Origin: Endocalyx cinctus
Taxonomy: Eukaryota > Ascomycota > Sordariomycetes > Amphisphaeriales > Apiosporaceae
DNA: 64,000 nt
Direction: 5' to 3'
Assembly (NCBI GenBank): GCA_001600455.1
Contig: BCKC01000009.1
Location: 248,001-312,000 of the forward strand
This document shows positions 48,001-59,900 of the stretch, piece after piece (position 1 is the stretch's first letter; each line of letters begins with the position of its first letter). A program made the position numbers and the translations under genes. The notes beneath the pieces are model-generated. The model searched no databases. It had not been told where the DNA came from and saw only the letters and a program-made list of their open reading frames with translations.

Positions 48001-49049
48001 CCCTCTAGACGAGATGCCTAGACATCTCCTTACCTGCGCCTAGACTTACGTACCGATGAAGAGGCTTTTGGAATAAGGATCGTCTTGGCTAGCATGCGGT
48101 ACCGTACATACATACCTAGACGAGGTTCATCTTTCTGCCCGTCCCTCGTCCTTCTTTTGCCAAAGCCGGAAGACGCGAGGTCATACTTTGTACGAGGGTG
48201 TGTGGAAACCATTGCAACACAAATATCTAGAATGTACTCGTGATCGACCAATCATATCATCTTCTTCTCCCCCCCCGTCGCTTGGATGAAATGTTCCCCC
48301 ATCAGACCTGTCACGTCTGGAAGGCGAAAAATAAAAAAGAAAGAAAGAGACGGAAAATAATTTGACATATAGTACAATTATATCAAACTGATAATATGTA
48401 CATACAGTACATAGGGAGGGGTTTGTTTTTTTGGTATATGTGTGGTGGCCTTTTAATCGAAACAAGGAAAGTGAGTGGTCGATGGTATGTAGCGGTGGTA
48501 TGATGATGATCAACTGCCTGATAGGTTCTTTAGGCTTCATCATCACGGTGTCTATTAATCCATAGTGGCATACTACGTAAATAGCTGAAAAAGAAATTAA
48601 TTCTGGTAAAGGAATAAAACGTACATCTAGACGAGTCTTGGTGTCCATATAAACCGCATCATCCACCCTCCATTCTTCCTCTTGGTATTACCGCAACACT
48701 CATCCTTTTTTCATACAAATCATCTCGAGAAGAACCAAGCGACGCCAATACAACATCTCCATAAAGGCTAAGAAAGCTTAAATCGACATCTAAGACAACT
48801 AGGTACATTAGACAGTTTGGTAAGTCTGCCTTTTTAACTTCAACTGAACATCTCTTCTCCCTTGCCGACCATCGACGATAAGCTCTCCCCGCCCTTCCTC
48901 TCCTCCACCTCCTTCTCATACCACATGTACATACATATATGTGTAGTTCTCTACGGTCCCTAGAAACGCAAAACGTGAAAAAAAATACATCTTATAATAC
49001 CCAAATATTCTTATTTTCACGTCTCATCATCGCACTCATTCTTTCCCCA
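45042..49049. other. 4 kb gap without a supportable gene
   Basis: The longest gap in the window. At 46200-46480 there is a GC-richer patch with overlapping open frames of 80-90 codons on both strands, none starting with ATG. A lysine-rich 74-codon ATG frame follows at 46477-46701 (VFVKEVQEAI-like helix, no known family). CA-type repeats occur near 47373-47385 and a CTA triplet repeat at 47827-47853. The last 150 bases should be the leader of the gene at 49050. I cannot exclude a small multi-exon gene or a non-coding transcript here. Confidence 0.4.
47827..47853. repeat. CTA trinucleotide microsatellite
   Basis: About nine perfect CTA/ACT units, preceded by an AAGAAC/AAGAAG stretch. A poly-tyrosine frame across it is an artefact. 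Confidence 0.9.
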
Positions 49050-49598
49050 ATGGGCAATCAACCATCCACCCTCGCCAGCGAACAACCTCGCACTGACAAA
49101 GCACCCCCGTCTTCCAGCAGCAGCAGTCCCGATTCCAAAATGGCAGCTCAGTACGACACCCCCCAATTCGACGGCAGCTTCGGCGCCGGCGCCCCGCAGA
49201 TGCGGAAGAGTTCCCGGGATTACTCGGCCACGGACGAATGGGGTTAGTTAATGTCTTTCTTTCTTTCTTTTCTTATCTTCAAACCCGCCAGGGGGGGGGG
49301 GGGGGGACAAAAGGGGGGGAAACAAAAATTCTAACTCGTTTTTTAAAAAGACGCCTCCAAGACCGTCCCGTCCCGCTTCCAAAAGCGCAAGGGTTCCATC
49401 TACGCGACCCCTTCCTCCCGCGACGGTCACATAGAACGTAACCGCGACGCGGTCGAGGAGTTTCACCGCGCTCACTCGAAGCGGTGGTCCATCAGCAGCG
49501 GGAGCAGTACCTCGTCCACCGTACCGCAGCAGCAGCAGAGGCGAAAGTCCAGCACCAACACCAAGGATGCCGCCGCCGCTGCCGCCGCCAGGTCCTAG
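49050..49598 (+). CDS. Small hypothetical fungal protein (RFQKRKGSIYATPSSRDGH type)
   Basis: Exons 49050-49242 and 49351-49598 (108-bp intron with a CTAAC branch site) encode 146 residues. The second exon reads VPSRFQKRKGSIYATPSSRD, then GHIERNRD, a short conserved block I associate with small uncharacterised proteins widespread in filamentous ascomycetes. The rest is Ser/Gln/Ala-rich and likely disordered, with Gln4 and Ala7 runs near the C-terminus. An in-frame ATG at 48939 would add 37 residues that look like leader sequence. MGNQPS at 49050 is preferred and would expose an N-terminal glycine. No catalytic motif. Function unknown. Confidence 0.7.
49291..49319 (+). repeat. Poly-G tract inside the intron (G16, then G7)
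   Basis: Sixteen consecutive G, then ACAAAA, then seven G, all inside the 108-bp intron of the small gene, between its donor and branch site. Long G runs can form quadruplex structures and are also prone to sequencing length error. Confidence 0.85.
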
Positions 49599-50397
49599 CG
49601 GTGGGATAGTTAGAAGATGGCCCCTCCTCTTGAGAACTATTTGAATTCTTCTATGTATAAGTTTTTATTCCATTTCAAGTATTTATATTTTTTGATTTTT
49701 TTTTTCTCAACCTTATGGTGTGGGTGGCGGATGACAAATAGTGTACGAGTTATGATGACGAGTGTTCTTTGGAAGGATCAAGCACAGGATGCTTTGGATA
49801 CCATTCGTGTATAGGATTAAGATTTTCTACAAAATGACAACGGGGTGAAAGGAACGAGAGATATTACGCGTAAGGCATATATTTTCTATGTAACTATATA
49901 TAAGCATCGGGTATACGTTTTGGCTTATTATTGGACACGAATTAAAAGAAAGAAAACGAACAAAATTTTATGAAAAGAAAAGAATTATATACTTTGACAC
50001 TGAACTACATATATCCTTGAGAAACCTTTTCGTGGCTAACTGTCAGGTGTACTGTACTATGTAGGAGACATGTATAGTGTATGAATGTAAGTCCTTGACT
50101 GCTCAAGTCGAACCCTCGTTTCGTCTTTTGCTTCCAAAAAAAAAAAAAAATTCTGGCAAGTAAATTTTGTATTGCGGTTGACTACACTATGTCAAGTTTT
50201 GGAGTCTCGTTTTTTTGTCAACCATTCATGCTAGAGAATATCATATCCTACCCCCCAGGCGTAATTCAACACAGATTAAGAAAACGTGTAAAAACCGCCA
50301 GCCTCCCCGTTTGTCCCTTTGGAAAGAAAAAAAAAAATTGATTACATAAATAGACACATTGAAACCAGGTTTTTTTTTAGTAGTTGTTGTTTCATTA
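49599..50397. other. Convergent 3' intergenic region
   Basis: 0.8 kb between the 3' ends of the small gene (plus) and SYF1 (minus). A/T-rich with a long A-run at about 50136-50150; holds both polyadenylation regions. No gene seen. Confidence 0.6.
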
Positions 50398-53045
50398 TCA
50401 ATCGTCATCCATGCCGTCGATGTCAATCGCGTCCGGGTTTGCAGCCACTGGGGCCGCCGCCTCCTTTTGTATAGTTCCCGCGAGCCCGGTACTGGACGCC
50501 ACGAAGCCCGCCGGCGCCCTGGCCTGTCGTTCCAGCTGTTCCATCGCATCCGCAACCTCGGGGTCTCCTCCGTTGACGTTTCCGTTCGCCGTCTCTGCCG
50601 CTCGCGCTTGACTGCGCGCGATCGCTTGGGACGCGATAAAATTGACGTCCGTGTTGTACTGAGCCTGGACGCTGCGTTTGATACGAAGCATCTCCTTGTA
50701 CGTGTCCTCGTTGCCGTGCTGCACCTCGAATTGTTCCCATTTGGTCCAGAAAGCGGGGTTGGTGCGCGGGTCGCAGAATTGCGACGCGTGACCGTAGATG
50801 GCCCGGGCGCGATCGATCTCGCCGAGGCGCTTCTCCATATCGGCAAACTTGAGGCACATATCCCGCGCTTCTTCGTCGGGAAGCGCCGCAATCGCCCTCT
50901 CGTAGATCGGCCTCGTAGACGGTAATCCAAAATTCGAAGCCGACTTGGTGATATAGAAGTTGAACATGTCGGCTCGGTCATCGTCCGAAACGGCTCTGGT
51001 GGCTCGCTCGTATATGCGCATAGCGTGCCTCGCGAGACCTCTCTCCTCTTCCAAATTGCCGTACATGAGGTACAAGACCTTGGCAAATTTCGGAGGACAG
51101 TCTTCCACAGCTTGCTCGAAGAGATCACGCAACCGTTCGATGCCTATCTTGCGATCGACCGCCTTGGTGAGATATAGGTTCCACAGCTCGAAGGCAACCG
51201 GGTAGCTAAAGAGATCGAGACCGCGCTCGTAGATTTTGAAGGATTCCTCGTAATATTCGTTCTCCTCCATCAAGGTGGCGTAGTTGACTACGGTTTGGGG
51301 CGTGGCGATGCGCAGTTCGAAAATGCGCTCGTACACCTTCTTGGTCTCTTCGAGAGAGCCGACACTCTCTACAAGATCCACGTAGAAACTCCACAGCTTC
51401 CAGCTCTTGTGCACCCTCTGCTGCGGCGATAGTGTCTCGTCAAAATAGTCTACCGTCGAGCGCTTCGGAGCCTGCACGGCCTTAGCCATGATCTTGACGG
51501 CCTCGTCGAAATTCTCGTTGCGCAGCTCCATCTCGGCCCATTCAATCCACATATCAGCCAGCTCAGCAACTGATTTGAACGGCACCTTGACGGCCTTTTC
51601 CATGATAATTCTCGCGTTACGGATGTCGCCGCCTTTTTCGTAAAACTTGGCATAGTTGGCCCAGAGCTGATGGAAAGCGCCGACGGCCTTCTTCGGCTGA
51701 ACAGCGGCGATGGCGTCCGTATATGTTTGAACGACCTCGACCTTGTTTTCGCCCCATAAGGCCACCCGTTTTTCCCACTCGGCGACATTGTTCGGATTCT
51801 GGCGTAGAAGGACGTCATTGAGGAGAAACGGTCGCCGATCCATCAGCTGCTCGAAGCGCATCATGCGTATATCCAGATCAAAATCGGCATCTTCGTCCAA
51901 AGTCCCTTCGTCGGCCCTCTTGGAAGCGAGCTCCATGAGGGCGCCGATGACAGATTCTTCGAATTCGGCGTACGAGTCGAAAATCAAAGTAAAGTCTCGG
52001 ACGGTCATGACGGTGGTGATACCTTCTTCGAAAACATCTCTGGCTCGCTCGAAGCTACCTCTTCTGACCCAGTACGTGGCTAGACCGCACCAAAGCTTCC
52101 CCCTCTGATCGGAAAACCTATCAATACCGCTCCGGATGATGCGCTCGACGTCGATGCCGGTTTCATGACCTGTCTCAATCTCGGTGGCGTGCTCGACTAG
52201 CAAGTCAACCATCTCGCTCCAAAGCTCATAATGTCCTTTGCTATGCTTGCTGTTAAATCGCGGATTGTTCAGTATATCCATGTACTTCTTTACAGCTTCA
52301 GTATATAGGCCGACCTGGGTCAGCAACTCAATGAAATCTTCGGCATCCTCTGGGTGAACCTGCATATATCGCCTCCAAATCTTGACGGCGGTATCACCGG
52401 CGGCCGAATTGGCGAAAGGTCTGTAGAGGGCCCATATCCGATTGTGCTGGGTTATAGGGAGAGCACGCAAAGCACGGTCGAAGACGCGTCGAGTAAGGGT
52501 GATGAGGGGTTGTTGAAGCAGAAATTTCAGGTACATCTCCCATATAACCGGCATCTTGTTGAGCAATATGAGGGCTCGCTCAAATAAAGCGTTCACTTTG
52601 CGAAACTCGGCGGCGTACACGGCGGCGTTTAACCTGGATACATGCTTTATCCTAAATTGCAGATACTAGAGGAAAAGAACATATGAGTATTTTTCTTACT
52701 GGCCCTTTAAATATTTTGTTAGAAAAGAAAAGAACGTACCATCTTCCATAATTTGTACGACCTAGGGAGTTGCTGACAGGCTCTTTCGAGCACGAATGCC
52801 TGTTCTTGAAGACTGCCATGTTGCAATTTGAATTGTATATAAGCTAACCAAGGTTTAGTACTGCCGGGATCGCGGATGATATCTTGTTCATAGACGGCAT
52901 CTTCGTCAGCCAGAAGAACAAGGTCCGGTTGACGCGTGTTATTGCGATGAGAAGTCGAGCCGTTGGTTATGCCATTTGGTGGCATTTTTACAGGTTTAGG
53001 TGACCTGTAACTAAGGCTGCGATTCGGCCCAAGAGTCACGAGCAT
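50398..53045 (-). CDS. SYF1: Pre-mRNA-splicing factor Syf1 (HAT/TPR-like repeats)
   Basis: Scaffold subunit of the Prp19-associated (NineTeen) complex that works in spliceosome activation. Exons 53045-52740 and 52665-50398 (74-bp intron) encode 857 residues, normal for Syf1. The protein is almost entirely HAT repeats: early units such as NPG/DPGSTKPWLAYIQFKLQHG and PVIWEMYLKFLLQQP, later KRVALWGENKVEVVQTYTDA, FHQLWANYAKFYEKGGDIRN, WIEWAEMELRNENFDEAVKI, SWKLWSFYVDLVESVGSLEE and FWTKWEQFEVQHGNEDTYKE. It ends in an acidic DIDGMDDD. An internal Met (KMPPNG, about 20 residues in) is an alternative start. It is divergent from the V-ATPase D gene, with 0.7 kb between starts. Confidence 0.95.
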
Positions 53046-53743
53046 TGACGCATCGCCGCCGGAAGGATTGGGGGAGGAGAAATAAATAATGCGACGAACA
53101 GATCCTCAATGGTTATCCTGTTGATCTGATCGGTCTTTTGAGGGAATAGAAAGGACAAAGAGAAAAAAGAAAGAAAAAAAAAAAAATATAACGAATGTTA
53201 ATAATAGAGCTTGAACCCTTCTCCAGTTTCTTGTCCTCTGTAAAAAAGATTGTTACTAAGCTTAAGGCAGGCAAAGAAAAGGGTATTAGCGTATTATGAT
53301 TGGATCATTTGGTACCTGACGCTAAAAAGAACCCCACAACGTATTCTCACTATTTAGCGCTGTAGCGATAGTTTATGCACTGTTTACAGCTAATAAAGTA
53401 GTACACAGTTTTATTATATAAATTCTTTACTGTATATCCAAAGTAGCAACACCTGGGCTGCTGGGCAGTTACCGTAGTTCGTCATCTGCTGCATGTGGGC
53501 AGCTCTCAAGCCCATTCTATCAAAACGTCCACGGGTAGTTCAATCTGAAGCTTGACCATACCATATATTAAACAAAACAACAAATCTGAAACCTGAAAAC
53601 GCGTTTTCCATTATCTCGAGCCTTCCTCTCTCAAACCTCGAAGCTTCTTGTGATATCCCTTTTGTCTTATTTGCTATCCTCAACTATTTACCTCCATAGT
53701 TAAAATCATCACTCGGGGGTTCGGGGTATAAAGATATCCAAGA
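53046..53743. promoter_or_regulatory. Shared divergent promoter region of SYF1 and the V-ATPase D gene
   Basis: 698 bases separate the ATG of SYF1 (minus) and that of the V-ATPase D gene (plus). Contains an A-rich tract at about 53160-53188 and AT-rich DNA around 53396-53440. Both housekeeping promoters must lie here; no individual element is assigned. Confidence 0.6.
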
Positions 53744-54932
53744 TGTCGGGAGCTGGAGTATGTCCAACAAGAATCAAAGAAAGAATATTGTTTCCGAATA
53801 TAGAGAGTAGGCCTGACCACAGTGATAATGAAATTAGGATCGAGAGGCCGTTTTCCCGACGAGACAGTCGTTGGGTATTATGAAAGCAAAGTTGAAAGGT
53901 GCCGAGACGGGACACAGCTTGTTAAAGAGGAAGAGTGAGGCACTTACCAAGTACGTTCCTTTCCATCATCTATAAAAATGCACTTTTTCCTAGACGTAAA
54001 ATGGCTATCTAACCGCTATCGATGTACAGGCGTTTCCGAGGTATGATTCTAATCCAGTATTCTTTGCATCGATGCTCTCGAGAAATAAACATATACTAAA
54101 GAAAAGTGTCCCAAAAAAAGAAATCACTCGACGAATTGACGAAGCGAAGCGCAAGATGGGTCGTGTTATGCAGATCGCCGCCTTCTCTCTGGCAGAGGTA
54201 TCGTATGCCGTGGGCGGAGATATTGGTTACCAGGTCCAAGAGTCGGCTCGACAGGCGCGTTTCCGGCTGCGGACGAAGCAAGAAAACGTGTCCGGTGTCT
54301 TCCTCCCAGCTTTCGAGAGCTACTTGGTCGAAGGGAGCAATGATTTCGGTCTTACGGGCTTAGGTAAAGGTGGACAGCAGGTTCAGCGTTGTCGAGAGAC
54401 GTACGCCCGCGCCGTCGAGACCTTGGTAGAGCTCGCCAGCTTGCAGACGGCCTTTGTGATTCTTGACGAGGTTATCAAAGTTGTCAACCGAAGAGGTAAG
54501 TATTCTCATTATCCACATATCAGGAATAACCCAGCTTTACTAACTCGACTCTTCTTTTGCAGTCAACGCTATGTAAATATACTCCCGAAACCAAAAATAA
54601 AATACGAAGGTGATGCTAACTGAACAACAGCGAACATGTTATCATACCCCGAACCGAAAATACCATCAAATGTGAGGCTCCTTTCCCTCCATGTTATATT
54701 TATAAAACTAAAACTAACCTTTGCAGACATCAACTCGGAGCTCGACGAGCTGGACCGAGAAGAATTTTACCGACTAAAGAAGGTCGCCAACAAGAAGCAG
54801 CGCGACACGGCCGCCGCCGACGCTGAGATGAAGGCTAAGAAGGAGGCCGCTGCTAAGGCGGACCGACCGTCAGACGACTCGGGCCCCACCGATATATTGG
54901 CCACTGGTGAAGAGGACGATGTTATTTTCTAA
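53744..54932 (+). CDS. VMA8: V-type proton ATPase subunit D (seven exons, two microexons)
   Basis: Central-stalk subunit D of the vacuolar proton pump V1 sector, coupling ATP hydrolysis to rotor movement. Exons: 53744-53758 (15 nt), 53838-53950, 54030-54040 (11 nt), 54121-54495, 54563-54572 (10 nt), 54631-54671 and 54727-54932. Splicing gives 256 residues, the size of yeast Vma8. The conserved core emerges only with all six introns removed: DREAVFPTRQSLGIMKAKLK, GHSLLKRKSEALTKRFREIT, RRIDEAKRKMGRVMQIAAFS, then VVNRRVNAIEHVIIPRTENT joining to IKYINSELDELDREEFYRLK. Microexon 3 supplies RFRE and microexon 5 supplies VNAI. The C-terminus is a charged Ala/Lys helix ending EEDDVIF. No plausible open protein exists without the tiny exons. 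Confidence 0.95.
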
Positions 54933-55267
54933 GCTTTGAGTTACGTACGGCGTCGTGGGCTGTATATGGTATGGTGGAGAGTTAAACAGTGTATTGGTCT
55001 TCAGGTGTAATACCAAAGCTGGCTATGATGGAACGGAGTAGAGAAGAGAAGGAAGTGTTACTGCTCGTTCTCCTACATGTTGGATCACATTGCATTACTT
55101 GATCGAAAAATGTATATCTAAGGTCTTTTTGGACGCAGGTGTATTAGTCTAATATTACACGCATTTAGCCATGAAGATGAAGGCTCCTTTGATTTGACCA
55201 TTTTAGTCCACCGCGGCGTTATCAAACAACCCACCTGCCTAAGTATAGAAGTATAATAAAACTACTA
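54933..55267. other. Convergent 3' intergenic region
   Basis: 335 bases between the 3' ends of the V-ATPase D gene (plus) and the RRM gene (minus). No feature beyond presumed polyadenylation signals. Confidence 0.6.
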
Positions 55268-56292
55268 CTACTGTCTCTGGTACGTAACCTTGATAAACTT
55301 CTTCCCATCGCCCAACGCCATACCCGCCGTATTCTCCTTGGCCGCGATAGCACCACCCTCGGCCTCGTACTCGATAAACGCAATTCCCTTTCGTCCGGGC
55401 ACGAGACGCACCTCGCGGAACCCTTCGAACCGACCGAACAGGGCCGTCAGGGCCTCGACGTCGTAATCGTCCGGCAGGTTCTGCACGAAGAGGATCTTGT
55501 TCGGGGGCAGGTATTCGTCGGGCACGACCGCGTTGGCCGAAACCGGCTGTCCCGCCGCCGGGACGCCAGGGACGGCCGCGGGCTTCAGTCCCGTGCCGCG
55601 GGCGGCTATCTTGGATGGTCGGTTCGCTTCGTTCGCCGCGGCGCCGCGCTTCAGGCGGAGTTGTTCTTCCGCCGCCTCGGCCGCTTTCTTCTTGTCTGTA
55701 TTATTTTGAATGTTCTCCGTTAGTATTCTCGAAGTAATATAAAACAGAAAAACGTCGAATGAATAAATCCAAAAAAAAAAAGCAAAAATATTTCTCACCT
55801 TTCTCAGCTAACCGCCTCCTCTTATGCATCTCGAGTTCCTCATCGTTCCCGGTCTTGGCGACGGTCGCGTCGCTCCTCGTCCTCGCGAGCGCGAGTTGCA
55901 TCGGCTTCTCGAACAGCTCGAAACCCTGCACTTCCTCTATAGCGCGGACGGCGGATTCATGATCGTCGAAGACGACAAAGGCTTGCCCTTTCGCTTTTAG
56001 GTTCGTCTTGGCCACGATGTCGATGATGCTTCCGTACTCGGAGAATATGGCGGTGAGGGCTTCTTTCAAAGTGTCCGGCTTGACGCGCTCTTCTAGATTG
56101 CGCACGTATACCCTGTATATTTTTTTGCGATTGGCGATTGAAGAAAAAAAAGGTTGTCGCAAACGCGGTTAGTATATGTTATTACACAAACGTAAAATAA
56201 TATGAAAGAACTGGTATTTGTCCAACACGGCAAGGCCAGCATGTGTCGGAGTGCAATGACACATACGTGGCGATGGGCTGGCTTGAAGCCAT
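55268..56292 (-). CDS. U1A/U2B''-type spliceosomal RNA-binding protein, two RRMs
   Basis: Small nuclear ribonucleoprotein of the U1A/U2B'' family, which binds the stem-loop of U1 or U2 snRNA. Exons 56292-56267 (26 nt), 56112-55799 and 55695-55268 (introns 154 and 103 bp) encode 255 residues. RRM1 has RNP2 VYVRNL (residues 10-15) and RNP1 KGQAFVVF (50-57), with the family-typical AIEEVQGFELFEKPMQLALA and RTRSDATV. A Lys/Ala/Glu-rich and then Pro/Ala-rich linker follows. RRM2 has ILFVQNL (RNP2, from 181) and KGIAFIEY (RNP1, 216-223), and the protein ends FIKVTYQRQ. In fungi one gene often serves the U2B'' (Msl1-like) role; which snRNA this one binds is not decided by sequence. It neighbours SYF1 two genes away. 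Confidence 0.92.
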
Positions 56293-56986
56293 GGTTTGCC
56301 TTCGGTCTCTTTGTTTTTAAAACTTTCAGACGTTTATAGTATTTTGGATGTACAATATCCCGTCGACACTTCTTTATACGAGTGTCGTTGCGCGATGATA
56401 GGTGGGTGTGTAGGCGCGTGGTTGTTGAATAGAAGAAGCTTTGAGAGCTTTGAAAAAGAAAGGTGGGTTATAAATGGTAGCAGCACAGTATAAATAATCT
56501 GATTTTGACACAGTGGGGTTAAAGACGTCCCATCACTATCAGAATACTCGACGATAGGAGAACAAAGGATAAACTTAATCATTCAATTTATTTTTGAGGC
56601 ACAAATAAGTAAATTTATCGAGCTGATATATTTTTGTGCTTGAGCAGCGCGCTGTATCTATATTCCTATCAACCTGCCTGTGGACGTACACCGCATCGCA
56701 AGGACGCCCCTGAGCGTCAACCCTCTCTACATGCGCAAGCAGTGGACTCGGGTGTAGGTTAGAAATTGAAATATATATCCCTTCATATGGATGGATTGAA
56801 AATAAATCATCTCTCTTTATCTGTATCTATACCTGTGACACCCAATCGTTCCTTTACTCTGGCTCATCTCCTTCTGTTTTCCGCTCTAGGCGCATTAAAT
56901 AAATGTTTATTTTCCTTTTATACAAAAATCCGAAGTGGAAAAAAGTCTCATCGCTTTTTCTTTTTCCTTTCCTTTTTTTTTTTTTT
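56293..56986. other. Intergenic region between ARF-GEF 3' end and RRM gene 5' end
   Basis: 0.69 kb on the 5' side of the RRM gene and 3' side of the ARF-GEF gene (both minus). AT-rich with a T-run at about 56971-56988 right at the ARF-GEF stop. No gene seen. Confidence 0.6.
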
Positions 56987-59900
56987 TTACTCGCTAGTCG
57001 TAGCATTCGCTTTCTCTGGTTCATTAGTCTCAGCTTCTTCGCCTTTCTGAGCCTTCTCTTCTGAATCTCCCTCTGTCTGCTGTTCTTTCGTCTCCTTTGG
57101 TGACGCTTCCTCTTCTTCTAAAGCAAGTTCATTACGAAGATCGGGTAGGAATCTATCGATCCGCTTCCAAGTCTCCACCCATAATGTTTCTTGCGACGGG
57201 TCTTTACTTGGTGGAACCAGATACCCGCTACTAGACATAAATAGTAAGACATTCTTCAGATTTTCGGGAACGGCCTCCTCCTAGTCATGATCGTTAGCAC
57301 TGTGCTACTATCAACAATACGTAGCGTATTAGACTTACCAAACTATCCCCTTGCCCACTATTCATTAGTCGATCCATTATATCAATGATTTGCAACCAGA
57401 GATCCAACATGCCGTCCCATTTGGACAAAAGCACAAGGTACTGGAGGAACGTCTTGCAGAGGAGGGAAGCCGCCTGAACCCTAGTTTCGCTCATGCCGTC
57501 ACGGTCCGTCGAGTAGACTTCCGGCTTGAGCAGCCGAAGGATGAGCGGGAAGAGAACCTCCCCGAAAATGGCCGTCCATTCTTCGTGGTCGCTGCACGTA
57601 AGTTCCGGAGATAATAACGATCGCTGTAGTGAAGAGAACGCGAGGCTGCGCACTTCACGGCATGGGTTTGTGCACTGTGTCGTGAGTGCTTGGAAGATCG
57701 GTAGCCAGTAGGCAGACCAAGCTATGCACGTGTTAGTGAATCCTATTTACCTAATGTTTTGGAAAATTAATACAAACCTTCACTACTCTCTAGATGCGAC
57801 TGCTTCATCAAGTGGGGTATGCGCACAGTCATAGTCGATATGAGAGTGACCGCCTTGACACCGCGAGACACGACAGCATTTTCTCTACACAAAATTTGTC
57901 AGTTTATAATCTTGACTCAGCTCTAGAAGTGAATAACATACTGGGCGGGGTCTTTTTTGCTTGGACGAGCGTTCCTCGGTCGCTTCTCGCCTTTCTGCTC
58001 CGCCATGGCGCCGACTTTAGCCGCAGTCGCAAACTCATTGAGCAGTGAGATGGCAGCCTCGTAGTTGTCCGCGATAATAGCTGACGGTGTACCCGATACT
58101 CCACCTTCCAGGATTTCGAAAACGATCGCCGAACAGTTGGAAATACCGGCAAGGGTGCGCAGTATAACCCAGAAGTCTGGTGATGTCATTATTTCGCTGC
58201 GAAGAGGCCCTGGTTGCTCGATGCATAGTTTCAAACCCTGCAAGACGAGCTGTGATGTCTTGACGAGCGTCTCTTTTGGGAAACTAGATACCGTATGTAA
58301 TAACAACGGTGCACGGACAAAGTCGTGCTCGTAGCTGCTCTTGAGCATGTTAAATTGGTAATAAGTCGCACGGGACACGAGGATCGGGTGGTACTGAGCG
58401 GCGTCTCGTATTATGGCCTGGAGCGCCTCGGTCACCGGTTTTCCTAGTAGATCAACTGTTTCTTCTTCTCGCAGCGTCAAAATGGTGCAGAATTCCAAGA
58501 TGTATACTACGGCAGGATCGTAAGCAGGCTTTTTCTGCGATGGTTTAGAACCTGGGACAGGGGAAGAAGGGAGACTTTCGGGCTTGACGGTAATAACCGG
58601 TACCGCACCAGTCTCATCGTCTGGAAGCTCGTTTAATAAGGCCTCAACTAGCGGGGCAAGGGAGGCGGCCGGTAGGCGACTATGTTACGGTTAGCAATTA
58701 TTCGTATACATTGTATACTAGAAAAGAAGAGAAAACTTACAAGATGTTAGCAAACACATCTTCTAGGTGGCATGCTTTGACGCAGTCCGCAGTGCTTAGT
58801 GAGCTTTCCACTTCTTCCGCCGATGGCTCAGGCGGATCGTCGGCCGCGTAACTCGATATGTACGACGAGAGCGCGGAGAATAGACCTGTCTCGGCCGTCT
58901 TAGCAGCTCTGTCTATAACTTGAGACGGCGTATGCAACGGTATCTTGGGTAGCTTTAGCTTATCGCGGTCGCTGTTAAAGAATGATGGAATCAGGGAGTT
59001 GACGAAAAGTTTCAGCAAAATGCGAGCAATCTAAAAACGATGGTTAGTTTTATTAGAATGAGATAGAAAAGCAAAAAAAAAAAAAAGGAAAGAAAACTTA
59101 CGTGCTCCCAACCATCGCGGATGACGTGTTCACTCCCCTTCACCACCCGGAACAGGACGAGGGTCGCGAGCTGGGCCTTGAAGTCCCTGCCGAGCTTAAC
59201 GGCAAGTTCACTGACCATAACGCTGTCGCCGTCGTCCGAAACTTTAACTTCCGTGTTGAGCGAGGTATTGGAAACGCCATCCGTATCGAGAGTCGTCATA
59301 TAACTCAGGTTCTGAATGATGCGATCGAGAGCTTCCGTGACTCCGTACCGAGCAGCGATCTCGGCGCACTGGTCAAACCCGGTTACGACGCGCGAGAAAA
59401 CGGCGTCATCCGTAGCCGACATAAATACATAGGAGAGCGTAGAGACAATTGGCTTCCACGTGGACGCGAACATATCGGCGTCGTAGATGTTGGTGTCGCA
59501 GAGCACCAGAGGTCCCGCGGACTCCGTCTTGAGTAGAAGCTCGCGCCATGCGTAATCAAAGGCATGATTGTTGTCGTGCTCGTCCGGAAGGATAATCTCG
59601 TTGGTCCGGATAGCTTCGAACGTAGCGAGGATGAATTCGGGATCAAAATTCTTGCCGTCATTCACGCCGCGGAGCTGCCGCTCAAAGTCTACCAACTCCA
59701 TGCGCTTCTTGATCTTCGGGCTGTGCTGGTCGACGTTCAACAAGATAATGGCGTAGGTAAGCACAAACGCGGCGTCTTCGTTCGCAACGGCGTCCGTGGT
59801 CGGGCAGTACCGTTTTGAGAAGGCCGTCACGATCCGCTCGATCAGCGGGGACTCACCCGGAAGACGGAAACTCTCGAGCAAGAGACGGAGGGCCTCGTCC

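Noticed and set aside
50359..51128. Frames antisense to, or out of frame with, the SYF1 3' end
   Set aside because: Shadows of the conserved Syf1 coding exon.
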